NCBI GenBank assembly: GCA_013399305.1
Contig: VXAI01000087.1
Location: forward strand, 2,508,285-2,572,284
DNA: 64,000 bases
Direction: 5' to 3'
Source of the DNA: Rostratula benghalensis
Taxonomy: Eukaryota > Chordata > Aves > Charadriiformes > Rostratulidae
The notes beneath the pieces were generated by a model, which saw only the letters and a program-made list of their open reading frames with translations, searched no databases and had not been told where the DNA came from. Positions 23,539 through 36,127 of the stretch are shown piece after piece. Positions within the stretch are counted from its first letter, which is position 1. Each line of letters begins with the position of its first letter. The translations under genes were made by a program, and so were the position numbers.

Positions 23539-23572
23539 CACTGATGACCCTTTCCCACTGATGACCCTTTCC
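23539..23572. repeat. Two tandem copies of a 17-bp unit
   Basis: CACTGATGACCCTTTCC is perfectly duplicated in tandem. It lies about 200 bp from another perfect short tandem duplication. Confidence 0.97.
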
Positions 23573-23859
23573 CGTAAATGTATTGTGTATATGTGGTACA
23601 GATGGGCAGTATGCACCCTCTTTTCAGAAGTATTCACCGTAGCTCTCACATAGGTAAGCACAGACTGTTTATAGATTCAGCATTTTCATTTTTTGCATTC
23701 AGCTTGGGCTTAAAGAAAGATTTATGACAGTCATCTATTCATCACACTCAAAGCTCAGTCATTTGGGAGGCATTGCTGTGCTTTGTTCTAACTGTAGCAC
23801 CTGCACAGTGGCTTCATCTATACTTGAGCGTACATCAAAACACTTAATTGTTTCAAAAG

Positions 23860-23879
23860 AAAAAAAAAAAAAAAAAAAA
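23860..23879. repeat. A20 homopolymer
   Basis: Twenty A in a row. No polyadenylation signal or recognisable gene-derived sequence lies directly upstream, so I do not call a processed pseudogene. Confidence 0.9.
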
Positions 23880-24215
23880 GAGAATCAGGTAATGAAATTA
23901 TTTGGGTAACATCAAATCTAGACAACAGTGTTAACCAGAAATTACAAAGGTATCAAGGCAAACTTTCATCTGTAATAGAAATTTATTAGATGTAATGAGA
24001 TGCATAAAAACCAACAGTGAATGTTATGATTAAACTGAAAAAAAACAAGTTATGGTAAGGAGACAGGAAATGGTGGGTGATCTCCAGCACTTACTGGAAC
24101 ACTGGCCTAGGTTTTAAGACACCTGCTTGCAGTTTCCACTTCTGCAGTTTTCATATCTACCATGGAGACAACACACTAGTTTCTCTGTAACTCAGTTCTC
24201 TAGCTATAAGGTGAA

Positions 24216-24270
24216 AATTATTAATATTAATAATTATTATTATTTATTTAATTATTTATTTATTTAATAG
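24216..24270. repeat. (ATT)n / (ATTT)n AT-rich low-complexity tract
   Basis: Irregular ATT, AAT and ATTT units fill the stretch, with no G or C in its core. Confidence 0.9.
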
Positions 24271-25826
24271 AGAAAAGCAGAATTATAAGAACAAATATAT
24301 TAAAATTAAGGGCACACTACCTGTGATGCCTGATACATGTTCAGACGGAAAACATTTGACAGAACTGTGAAAGTAGGAAGTACAAAACATCAATGTTTGA
24401 TTTATTACAACATTTTATTTTAACTGCCAGTACTTTGAACCATATTCATGGTAAACATCCAGGAAGACTTAACTTCATTATACATTGAATTAGAATTAGT
24501 TAGATGCATAAACACAGATATATCTGGTCCTGAATATTTAGCACTTTTTAATTATTTTTTTTTATTTAAGCTCCTGCTTCTTCTTATAAATCTTAAAATA
24601 GTTCTGTCCATAAACATCAAAATAATCTGAAGAGCAAAGCTTCAGTTGTTTCACCTCAGGTGGGAAATAATTGTTTATCTTCCTAGAGTTTACCTCCAGG
24701 AAGTTTTAGCTGATATTCAACCCATTTTTTCCTCCCAGTTTCAATTGAGGATTTTTGATGATAACCTCTAAATTTTATTCTAATTATTCTCTGGGCTTGT
24801 TTTCTACCTGCTTCACATATTCATAGATTCTTCTCTCTATTTTCCCCTCCTACTTATACTGTTATACAGATAAAACCTTCTACATAATATATTCTGTGTT
24901 TATTATTTTATCTACTTCCAGTCTATCTGCAGAAAACCCTAGCTCTGAAAATAAATGCTGCTCTTCGTTAAATTCCAATAATTAGATAATTGAAATGTAA
25001 TTATGCATGATTACAGTAATAAAACAGAAGTGATAAAATATTGTTTTCACAATAAATTATTTAATATATCTAACCTTTCTACCTGGCATTACAGGACATA
25101 TCTTATTGCAACACTTTCATTCAAACTCAGACTTTAGTAGTATGATTTATTTCTTGCTCAGAAATCTGTCAGGCCTTTTGAAACATTGTCTCTTCTTTAA
25201 AAGTTAGAAAATTGCCTTTCTATCACATTTCTATCACATTTTGGGTACCCTCTAACATAAATAATGCATAATCATAAATGACTGCAGTGCATTCCAAGGG
25301 CCAATTCAGACACATTTCTGGGGACTAACCTCAGCTCTTAACTTTTTTTAATTTATTTTTTTTTAATGATAAAGATATTGGCAAACAAAGAAGTGGAGTG
25401 AAACCACAAAATTGTTCCCATGGGTCATTGAATGCTACAAGATCAAAAAGTCTACTGCTTACGCAGAAGTCAGACCCCAGTTGAGAGGATGTTTTAAAAC
25501 TGTATAGCATTAGAGACTGCTGGAGAGTACAATCTTTCAAAAAACAATGTCACTGATAAAGAAATGTCTTTTGAAAAAAACAAAAATATGTTTGGTGTCT
25601 CTGCCATTTTTCTTATTATCTCTTATTTTGGCACCACAAAATTCTTTAGTCTAGAAACATGAGGGAACAAAAAAGAATTGGAAGAGGCTGCAACATAAAT
25701 AATACAATGTCTCAGATTATTATGACAGTTGAAAAATATGTAGTGTATTGACTTTTATGACCCACCAAGAAAATTCAATGTCTGTAACAATGTTTTGTAA
25801 ACAGCTGAAGATTAGAAACTGTATTT

Positions 25827-25902
25827 AAAAAAAAAACAAACAAGAAAAAAAACACCCCCAAAACAAAAAACCGCAACAAAACCCAAACAAAACAAAACAA
25901 AC
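25827..25902. repeat. A-rich (CAAAA)n-like low-complexity tract
   Basis: Runs of A broken by single C or CC, ending in regular ACAAA units. It is a degenerate microsatellite of the same type, on the opposite strand, as the GTTTT tracts elsewhere in the window. Confidence 0.9.
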
Positions 25903-26072
25903 TCATACTTCAACTCTTATCTCTTTTCTGAGACACCTGTCTCAGTATCATATCTGAAATCCAGAGTTAGACTTTCCATGCCAGACACAGTTCTGTTCTA
26001 ATACACAATCTCATATTCAGCTGAAACTTGATTAGATTTGGGGTTTAAAAAAAAAAAACAAACAAAACCCCC

Positions 26073-26086
26073 TATATATATATATA
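26073..26086. repeat. (TA)7 dinucleotide repeat
   Basis: Seven TA units next to an A-rich run. Short and without further features. Confidence 0.9.
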
Positions 26087-26114
26087 AAAAGGAGAGAGCC
26101 AAACAGTGTGAAGA

Positions 26115-26330
26115 AAACCACAGCAAAGTTTATGATATATGGCATTCAGATTTGTTTCAACTGCAGTCTTCAGCCCGGTTGTTTGTGTAAGTAGTTAAGG
26201 TCCTTGTCAAACAATGTATTTCGTGACACTTATGTCTTATGAATCAGGTTAATTGTGGCGTTCACAGCAGGCAAGACAGGATATTACTTATGCTTTTTAA
26301 ATTGTCTGTTTATCAAACTCTGGTGTTCCA
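26115..26330. promoter_or_regulatory. Candidate non-coding regulatory block (motif-based guess)
   Basis: A balanced stretch among low-complexity DNA. AACAATG (26210-26216) resembles a SOX site and TTAATTG (26249-26255) a homeodomain site; no repeat family is recognised. The evidence is only motif content, so the call is tentative. Confidence 0.2.
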
Positions 26331-27021
26331 TTAAAAAAAGAAAAAGAAAAAGGCTATGTATAGGATCACGTCCAAAATATCAGACACAAGACAGAGTATA
26401 TCTAATCTAGTCCAGTACATTTTAAATAATTCTATTCATTTAAATTATTCAGCTTAAATTAAAATCTGACCTTCTGTGCTAACCGTCCATGTCAACCATG
26501 AATAGTTGGAAAACCTAAGCATATTGGAAATATCTGACATCAAGATATTTCTGTGGTAGAAGAAGACATCACAGTAGTAGGTTTTTAAGTACAGTACAGT
26601 GAATATAATTTTTCATAAGGAAAAAATTGTCCTAAGGGAAACAATGGAATTTAAGAATGAATGAACATTGGCATTCCCATATCCAAACACCCCGAGACAT
26701 GAAATATCTTTAAGAAAACATTTTAACTTCTGCATTTAGATAGTGGATAGCCTTGATGCATAAAAAAGATCAAAGTACCCTCCTGTGCTCCAAATGAAAT
26801 AGAAATCAGTGTCAATGAGTTTGGTTATACTCATAAATACAGCATTTGATATAATTTGTGATTTAGTCTTGGGCAAGTTAATGATCAAAAATATTATAGC
26901 TGGCGTCCTTTTCCTTCACAGATCAACACCGGTACTTTCTTTAAGAACTCCTGTATGAGAAGAATTTACACAAGCAGACCCTAAATCAAAAAAACCCAAA
27001 ATGAACTTCTAGAAATATTAC

Positions 27022-27358
27022 AACATTCCAGTTTGAAGGGAATCTTTTGAGTCAACTTGTCCAATGTCAAAGTCAGATGAGGCTGCTCAGGCTTGTGTTT
27101 AGGCAAGTTTTAATTATCTCCATGTGTGACAATTCTGCAGCCTCCCTCGGAAGCCTGGTACAGGAACAGCCACTCTACTTGCAATATTTTTTTTTCTTCA
27201 TAATCATTTGGAATTTCTGTTGCTGAAACTTTTGTTATGTCTAACTAGAAGCCTTTTTTTCTGCAAAACCTCTCTTTTAGATAGTAGATAACTGCAGTGG
27301 TATTCTCTTTGAATGTTTCCTTTTCTAGACTAAACAAGACCACTTCCCATTCATTGCT
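27022..27358 (-). mobile_element. Old, degraded CR1 LINE 3' part
   Basis: Minus-strand CR1, clearly decayed. In plus-strand order: CATTCCAGTTTGAAGGGAAT (27024), CAACTTGTCCAATGTCAAAG in place of the usual TCTAGTCCAACCCCC, a GGCTGCTCAGGCTTGTGTTT segment near 27082, CTCCATGTGTGACAATTCTG near 27119, GGAATTTCTGTTGCTGAAAC near 27210, and TTCCTTTTCTAGACTAAACA near 27317, which corresponds to the CR1 coding end read in reverse. The terminal octamers are not recognisable. Substitutions throughout, and loss of CpG, point to an older insertion than the 7.5-kb or 22.5-kb copies. No open reading frame survives. Confidence 0.82.
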
Positions 27359-28599
27359 TAAATACTGAATATGAATATTATTTGTTTAAAAAGAACTGTA
27401 AGTACTATGAATTATGACATGCTGACAACCTTGTGATTTATGTATTATCATCCATTAATATAAATTTGGTATAATTTGATGTGTGTTTTTTAGGTTTGGG
27501 TTGGGTTGGGTTTTTTCATTCTTTTTATAACAAACAATTTAAATGTGTTTAAACTTAGTTACAGAGTTTATGTTGATCAAGCTGACCTGAAATAAATATC
27601 ACATGCAGATTTACTTTTAACTTTAAGTGTATGACCAGAAGAAACTTGACTGTGAAACACATTAATGAGGCAGTTGCAGCACAGAGAGATCTTGCTACAA
27701 TGGAAGAGTTAAAAATAAATAAATCAAAAGGATAACTATACAAAATACAAGGAGAACATAGCTGTCAAAGGCATAAATCAGCCAGGTGGCTCAAGTAACT
27801 TTATTAACAAATCAGAGAGAATGAACTTAGTAATGAATACATTAGGGGAAAAGAAATTTAGCTATTGAATATTATCCTGTATATTTTCCTGTTTTCAATT
27901 TTATTTTTTTTTTCACCTTTGATAGTTCTTTCTTAAGGCAGTTAATTTGCTGCTTACAGACAGGCAAGACTGTCTTATTGAATAACACACCATTTTGTCT
28001 AATTTTGTCACATTCCTAGACAGACACTTGAGACATCAGTATATTAATAATTGCTACATTTTGAAAGTACACATTGCTTCAAGAGTTAGAAATATTGCAC
28101 AGTTGATCCCTCTTTAGCAACAAGATGATGTACTAAATAGCTCCACCGAGATCTTCCAGAATCTTTTCTTTTGCTTTTTATAAAACTTTTTTTTTTTTTC
28201 ATTTTTTTTTCTCTCCATGGATGATGTGAGTCACAACAAAGAAGAATTTCTCTTCCCCATGTATGTGTTCAAATGTTCCCATGGGTATGAGTAGAGAGCA
28301 GAATTGTCTGAAAACAGAAACTATTTGTGGTGGGAGGGTGGAGAGGTAAGCCGTTGGCTTTTGTATTATGCTTACCTTGACCCAAGACAGTCATTTTCTT
28401 AACCCTCTGTACAAGAAAGTCTATGGAGCAGTGAAAAAGCCAAATTATACCAGAAAAATGCACATGCTGACTTCACCCAGGGACTCATAAACAAACCAGT
28501 TTAATACATGCAAGCTAAAGAATTCTCTTAACAGATTTTATCTATTTTGTTGTTACAGTGTTATAAAAATAAAAAAAACCAATATAATCACATTCTCTT
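27359..28599. other. AT-rich unique non-coding sequence
   Basis: No gene or repeat recognised. T-rich runs lie near 27902-27913 and 28187-28210. Confidence 0.5.
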
Positions 28600-28810
28600 C
28601 TCACCTTCCCTAGACTAATTCAACACCAGCTAACTGCCTGGAAAGAATGACATTAATACCAGCCTGTTTGATCTGACTCAGGGCCGCTTTGATCAGACAA
28701 ACTTCCAGTGATGGAAAAAGAGGATTTGCCTTGTTCATTCAAGTCATAGCTGAAGTGCTGGCTGCAGGAACAACCGTTCTGGCATTCATCAGCCTGAGTC
28801 AGGGTTTAGA
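28600..28810. promoter_or_regulatory. Candidate regulatory block with paired AP-1-like sites
   Basis: CTGACTCAGG at 28673-28682 and its exact reverse complement CCTGAGTCAG at 28793-28802 flank about 110 bp of balanced sequence. TGACTCA/TGAGTCA is the consensus binding site of AP-1 and related bZIP factors. A 63-codon frame at 28689-28880 overlaps but resembles no protein. Chance occurrence of a 7-bp palindrome is not rare; two close copies with matching flanks are less expected. Confidence 0.25.
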
Positions 28811-31800
28811 AACAGGCAGTTTACAAAAGCAAAGGACAGTTATCCAAGTAAAAGTAACTCTTACAATGAGTTATGTTTAGTAATACTCAAACATATTAGA
28901 CAGATGATTACAAATGTTATACACAGGTTATAAACATGAGGGCTTTATGGGTGAAACAGTCTCTGAGTGGCAAGTCTCACATTATCGGATGCAAGAAACA
29001 ATTTACAGGAGAAACATTTTACCTTTGATTAATTTCTTTAATCACATGGCTAATTAGTGGTAAAAAAAAAAGCATGGGTTAACACCACAGTATTCATGCA
29101 TTATCTTGAAATCATTTTCCTTCTTCAGTATTTTCTGAGGAAATAATTTTGTTAGCTGTTCTTTTTTTTTTTTTCCGTGGCACACAAACACTGTAAATAA
29201 AGCCAGCTGTCTGACTGCAAATGATCACTTTTATTCCTTTGGAATTGATAGGAAAAGTTATGACCTCTTTCACGATCTAAATGTGGCTACCCCAAACCCA
29301 CCAACGCTGAGCGGTACAAGGACCCACTTGATGTAATACACCAGCTACAGAATGAGCCCCTCTCCTCAATGCCTTAACTGACTTCCCACTGAGGTCTGTC
29401 TTGTAGCTCTCTAAGCCAGGGAGGTATTAGGATTGTCAACTGCTACTTGTGGGCTTGATAACTACGCAGCCAAATTTTAGATGCTCAGCGAGGCCTTATT
29501 TGAAGGTCCAGGATACTTGTAATCCTGGTGAAATAAGCAGCAGAACAGAGCAAAAAGTCTGCATGACCCTTGCTAAAGGGGAGTCTGAAAACAATGTTTT
29601 CCAAGTATTGAGTCCACTCTTCACTTCTTCCATTGACTTTTGTAGAAAAACAGGGATCATTTTGTAGAAAATTGTATCATACATAAATTCTGTGGTATTC
29701 GCCTTTTGCTACAATTTAGTGAGAATCGTCCCTGTACCAATCAGCTTATTTCTCCCACAGTAAGCTAAAACTCCTGCAAATAATGCTTTAATGTTATATC
29801 AGATATGCAGTGATAACCTCTTCCAGGGGTGCTAAAACTATGTTAATACTACCTGTCTTCTGGAGAATCATGGAATATATGATAAGTGCCAATTTTAAAT
29901 TCTAGCCAAATAACCTTAAATAGTAATGAATTTCTTCAGCCTTAAATTATTAAGCAAGGTTCTCAAATGCATTCAAAAATGTACGAAATGCAGTTACTTG
30001 GAATAGCTTTATATGCACTACAGTTTAATGCTGCTGTCTGTAAAATAATAATCTCTAAGTATGATCTTCCCAGCTTTCTTTAATGATAACATAAACATTT
30101 TGTTTGTTGGTTTTGGGGGTTTTTTTTCAAATTATTCTGTTAGGATAAGATCTGTAGAGATAAACAGAAATAAAAATTGTTCTCACCTTTGTAATTATGA
30201 GAGTAATCACCAGTAATTATGAGAGAACCAAATTCCATAATTTCCATTCCTGTTTGTAGCTCTTTGTTTCCTGTGTATTTGGAAAGTGATGCAAATTTAA
30301 AAGAAACGGTATGTCTTAATTTAAGTTCAGACTTTAAAAAGCAAACAAAAAAATTCTCAAAGCATTTTGTAGGGTATATTGTTGTTGGAATATTCTATAT
30401 AATTCCTGACCAAAAAAGATTGAAATGTTGGAAAGGAGAGAGTGAAGTTTTGAGCCTTGGCATTTGGTTCTGGAAACTATATAGGTAATTTTCAGTACTT
30501 CTCTAAATGAATTCCAGGTACACAGAATTCCCTTTCTACTCTTCTGAGACTCATCCTTGCACTTTAAAATTCCCTATTTCCTAAACTGCTGCCTGGAAAA
30601 GTCATATCATTCTGTGGCAGGCAATCACTGAAGTAGCCTAAAGCCATACAATCAGAGCTTTGAAGATTAAAACTGTAGCACTGAAGTTGATGTAAATGGA
30701 AAAGGGGAGACAGTTTAGCATATGCAGTACTGTCACACTGAACCTTTGAAAAAATTGTCATATGTATGGTAGAAGTGTGGCTAATGCACTGAGAAAAGCC
30801 TGTGTATTGCTGTTCCAGGAGCACAGCAAGGGTCACCCAATGTGAGCTTCCAGATATCTGCATCTAAATCAGTACTGGAAAGTTTCTTTGTCACCTACCT
30901 CCTGTGTAAAGCACATTTATATATTCTGTCTGAGGTATACCATACTATGCTTGTCCATTTTTATACTCTAGGCATTGCCATGTAGCAGACATCTTATTCT
31001 GGGATCCTGAAATGTGTTTGTGCAAAATACAGTTGTAAAATCTAGAAAAGATAATTAAAATGAAACAATCAAACAGAACTGAAAAACAAACACATGACTG
31101 ATATCAGTAGTAGCTGATAGCTTGTTTTGAATACTTTTGGTGGTTTTTTCAGCCTTGCTTAGAATAGGTTAGACATAAAAAATCACAGGATCTCTTTGGC
31201 TGGCCACACTAAGCAGTGATTTGCCATAGCAGATTATCACATGCTATATAGATAGGGAGATGGAGATATTAAGTGGGGAGCCAGACACCTGCAGAGACAT
31301 TCTGCCAACAATAGCATGTGTGGATCCAGGTTTGATCTGGCCATTCATATTTCTTCACTGTCTTAAAAATTCATTTTCTGTGAATGGCACGTACTCTGTG
31401 AGGGAGTCTCTCTATTTTGTAACAACAGCTAAATAAATGTTCTCATAAGTGATCTGAGAATTCCTTGTGGGTGGCATTGCTGGGACTGGAAGGTATTTTT
31501 GTTCATAGTCAGGGGAAATACTATAGCACCTGAACTGGATTCCAGGGTGTGAGGGGTTTCCCTTTCTGGTCAACAATAGCACAAAACTGTCTTAGGATAT
31601 AATTTAATTGGTTGCTTTATAAATGGCAGTAGTAGACTCATCTATGAGGTAGATCAGCAGCTATAGAAGGTTACATGAACCCAAATACAGCTTACAACAT
31701 ATCATTTCAGTGCAACAAGGTGCAATGAATAATTCCATAAAGGTCATTAATATTATCATCGTTTCCAATGTTACATATAATTTTCCAGTTTCTTTTGTGG

Positions 31801-34714
31801 AGCTGTAGAAAAACATGCCTTCGTTCTGATGAAATTCTACAGCTTTAAGGACAAGGAACCAGACTCTGTTAGCTACTGAAGTAATTCAGCCCACCAGTTG
31901 CTGTGGGTGCTGAGCACCTTTCCAAGGGATCCCTGGAACTTCATAGGATCAGATCATAGCAGCGCTGCTACAGTAAGCTCTTAGTGATTCTGTCATACAG
32001 GCAATAAAAAAATGTGATAAAGTGTGTTTAGATGAAATACAGCAACCTAGTCAGCTGTTAATACTGGCAGTGGTGAGTCAATTTGAAATCGCAGCTGAAA
32101 GGATTCCAGCAGTAAAATTGAAAAAGTTTTGGATCAATATAGGTAAATAAGAACACAGTAGACTTACAGAGAAGCAGACCTTCCAGTTTTAAATCTATGA
32201 AAAGTAAAGGAATTGGGTTGTCAAGATTATTCTGTTTAGTTGGCCCTGCAAAGTCTTCCAGTGTTCTAAAAACTATTTGTCCTCTTTAGGGGAGATGTGC
32301 AAAGCAGCATTGGCTAGCATTTTTATTTTCATTATATTTGTTTTCTTTATGCTTGACTGCTCTATACAATGCCATTCCCTATAATACTGAGCATTCTAGC
32401 TGGCAATTTTAAAAGCATCATTCACAATAAATAAATGTATCTGTCAGATCTCAGAGAGAAACACAAATGTGCTGTGTTTTCTGTGAGAGAAATATACAAT
32501 TGAAAAACTCCCCAAAGTAATTTTCTCCCAGGTCCATCATATACCCATATTTAATAGGCTTTTTGACCCAGATGGTTGTAGTTAGGCCTTGGATTTTTGT
32601 GATAGAAATTTTGCATAGCAAATATAGGAAATGAATTTGCTAGAACAATGATACAAACTTTGTACCAAAAACATAGCATATCTGATTTTCACTATGCTAT
32701 TTATTTTCTTTCAAACTTAACTTCCAAATTTCCTTGACCCAAATATGTCGAGCATACGCCCAAGAGTAACCAGCTGCCAAGTGCCTAATGTATACATGCG
32801 TGGGATGTATATGAATTGCAATACACCTGAGCCCTTCTTTCTGCTGGAAAAAGCTTGAAAGAAGAAAAACAAACATCCTAATTTTAGGTCAGCATATATT
32901 TGATCCAGAATAAAGTAGAATTCAAGATTATAAGAATACTCTCTTCCTCTAAATATGAATTCAAAGCAAACACTGAGGTAAAAGCCAATGGATCATCTGG
33001 AATAGAACACAAGAAAACCAACAACAAAACACAAACATTATGGTGTCCCCTGTACTGCTGAATACAGATGGAGCTCTTTGCACTTTTAACTGAGATGTTT
33101 TCTTATTTCAGAACTGAGGACAATGACACAGTCTTCCATGTGTACTCATTGAGGGAATTTCCACCTCTCTGCCGCCCTGAGTAAAGAGAATTTGGACCCA
33201 TGAAATAGTAAAGGGATTTGACATCCTAAATATTTTAGTCATGTTTGGAACTTCAGGTTTTCTAGGAATTCATCATGATGACCTTAATCCTTACTGAGAA
33301 TTCACCAAGACCCATTATCTAAGTGTTCCATCACTGAAATAACTGACTGGGTATCAAGAGAATTATTTTTGAAGGTAAGATAAATATTGTTACTTCTCTT
33401 TTGCAGTTAAAGATCTGAAGCACAGGCAGGGATAGCTATAATGCAGTGAAACTCTTAAATATATGCTCACCTTCACACATCTGAGAAGCTTGGTTTGCTA
33501 AATTAAAGCAAAAAATGCATTAGAGAATTTTTCCAGACCTACATGACTTCCCAAGGTTCACATAGATGCATTGTAGCATTGTTGAGTGATGTTGGTGAAA
33601 TGTTTTAACCACAGGTTCCTCTTCTGCAAGTATGTAGAAAGATCTCTACAGGACCAAATTTTTACAATAAAACTGTTAAAATCCGTTGAATTGCTTGTCT
33701 GACAGATGTTTTATAACCTTAGAGACAGAATTTGATTGATAGCTGAAACCAAATCTGAAGTTTTCTGGCAAAGAAAGATGAGGAAAATTCCGGTATATAA
33801 ATTAATGCCCTTCTGTTGGCCATTTTTTCTGTTACAAGTATTATTCTCTCACTTTTCAGTGATGGGAGAAGCATATACATCTTGCTATATATGTCAGATA
33901 AAAGGGTTTCCTTGATGTATTATTTTCTTTTCTTTTTATGAAAGAATTAAATTCTACAGAAAACAAATGAAAAGTTTCTATTCTATTTTGAATAAACACA
34001 ATCATGAAGGCAAAATGCACAAGGATTCAAATGGACTTGAAAAGCGATTTTACCAGTATTTGATGTAAACAATTTAAGGGGGTTTGGATAATGAATGAAT
34101 AGCAGATTTGAGTTTGGGTAAGATGACTGTATTTTCCCCTCCTGATCACATTATATGCCAACCATATTTTATGGATAACCTTTATTATTCAGATCTTTGT
34201 TGAAAGTGCTTAGGATAAGATCATTTTGCTTGTAGCAATCAATGTCTCAAATCCTTCAAGATATGCTGAAATTACTGATGAGTCTTTATAGATTTCAGAA
34301 GATTACAAGTCCCTTGGCTATCAAAATTAAATTAATAAGCCAACATTTGACAACATAGAATATATTTTTTGCACATTCAAACGTGGAATTTGAACCACAG
34401 ATGGTCTACAGAACAAGTCTTTTCTTTAAATGATGTGGTTTGAGGTAAAACAGAACCAATTTTCTGTTCAGTAATTTTACTTTTTCACTAAGCCTCTTCT
34501 AACTAATGAAACTCTCTGAAATTGGCAGCATATTGTAGAGAGTTTCAGCAATCTTACCCTAAACAAATGTCCTCACATTCAGGGAACAGTGTAGTTTTAT
34601 AACTGATTGTGGTTAGGAATATTATGAAAGAGAATGGCTTTTCATCAGAAAGAAACATTAGAGATTCAACTACAGCAGATTATTTCCTTCCAAGATTAAA
34701 AAGGTGTTAACACT
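28811..34714. other. Long AT-rich unique non-coding sequence
   Basis: I recognise no exon, RNA gene or transposon in this stretch. TAATTATGAGAG is repeated at about 30191-30225. A slightly GC-richer patch lies near 29270-29430 without a known match. Frames at 30219-30488 and 30564-30863 (89 and 99 codons) have no motifs and are stop-laced around their edges. T runs occur near 29162-29175 and 30118-30128. Confidence 0.5.
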
Positions 34715-34733
34715 AAAAAAAAAAAAAAAAAAA
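34715..34733. repeat. A19 homopolymer
   Basis: Nineteen A in a row within AT-rich DNA, with no recognised retroposed sequence upstream. Confidence 0.9.
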
Positions 34734-36092
34734 TCAATGAGCTGTATGTATCAATGTCATCTTGTCACTTCTAGTATAGTTATCTCCAATCTTTCCTGTT
34801 TTCTTGCTTGTCATATTGTAGCTTTCTCTGTGCTTTCAGAGGACCAAATTTCTTTAGATTCCCAGGTATGGCCTGGGAAAGTTTTGAGATAATTTGTAGT
34901 TTGGTGACCTGTTTTCCCAGTATCTTTTCATACTGTGGATCTGTCAAGGCAATGTGAAAAATAACGGTCAAAACTCACAGTAAATATATTTTGTTCTTTA
35001 CTGTTTAAATAAATGTATCAAACTAACAGTAACTGGAAACAATATTACTGAATAAAAAAAAAAAAATTCAAGCTAATTTCTTTATGTCACTTCTACACAA
35101 TTTACAGGGCTTTATTTTGTTTTCTTACCTTGGGATATTTTTTTTTTATAATGAGAAATTACTTAACAAAAAAATAAAGAACCCACAAAACCAAGCCCTT
35201 AAAAATTCACAGCAACCTGATCTATAATGTGTTTGCTTTTTCTGGGGAATATTACAAGTTGAATTATGAAATATAATAAACTATGTTTAATGAGGGCTTG
35301 TTAAATGTACTAGTTTTATGACAAAAATGAGACCTATATAAAGAAATTTTGTTCTGTACTTACTTCTTTTTTTTCTTCATTTATTTACTCTGTAGTACCA
35401 GAAATTTAATAACATCACCTCTCTTCCCTTTAAATACCGATTGTCTGATGTGACATAGTATAAAAACTCTATATAACATTCACCTCTGATGAAATAATCT
35501 GAGAGTCCTGCGGATTTTTAGGTATTAGTAGCACAGTCTGAGTTTCCAAAGATGCTGTTGGAAATCTCTATTGCCCCAGAAAGAGTGTGTTTCTCTTGGT
35601 GTTCTCAGGCCTTGGAATAACACCTCTATGAACATTCTACCAAATTTGAGCAGTGATGGACATCACTGAGATGAAAAACTTTGCAGTTCTCACTATGAAA
35701 ACTTCCACAAAAGTAGAATTCTCAGACTTAGTCAAGCACCTCACTTGAGGCAATAAGGCTTTACTAGAAAATTAAATTAGTCTGGGATCCTCCCCTGCTC
35801 CTGCAGCCAGCTATCATGGCAAAACTTCTATCTGTACATTGAAACTCTCTCATTCTCCAAAAAAAGCATGGCCATCTCTGTGCTGCTTGTTGGGTATGGT
35901 CCTTGGACGAAACTAACTCCTAAATAAGGTGCAGAAAATGCTAAAAATACAGAGACTACAATTATGTTATAATTTAATAATTTATGAATTTCCAATTGTG
36001 TGTGATCGCACTGCAGATCTCAGTCCTTTGTACTAGTCCTGCTTAGCCTCTCCAACACACATACAGTAGTGTTATGCTGAACAGCTTCAGGG
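34734..36092. other. AT-rich unique non-coding sequence
   Basis: Nothing recognisable. Short A and T homopolymers occur near 35053-35068 and 35139-35149. Confidence 0.5.
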
Positions 36093-36127
36093 AAAAAAAA
36101 AAAAAAAAAAAAAACAAACAAACAAAC
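36093..36127. repeat. A22 followed by (CAAA)n
   Basis: Twenty-two A, then three CAAA units. This could be a decayed retroposon tail, but the upstream 200 bp match no transcript or repeat I can name. Confidence 0.9.

Larger units (their letters stand above)
23880..27021. other. AT-rich unique sequence with A/T-rich tracts
   Basis: Nothing gene-like. Low-complexity stretches are an ATT/ATTT tract (24216-24270), an A/C-rich CAAAA tract (25827-25902) and an A run followed by (TA)7 (26049-26086). A direct repeat of TTTCTATCACA occurs near 25217-25239. The block at 26115-26330 is listed separately. Confidence 0.5.

Noticed and set aside
23307..23572. CRISPR-like direct repeats
   Set aside because: Only two adjacent copies of each unit with no spacers, in vertebrate DNA.
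23724..23879. Processed pseudogene ending in A20
   Set aside because: No polyadenylation signal, no recognisable transcript and no obvious target-site duplication.
28689..28880. 63-codon open frame as a small protein or exon
   Set aside because: No family match, and frames of this length are common by chance in this window.
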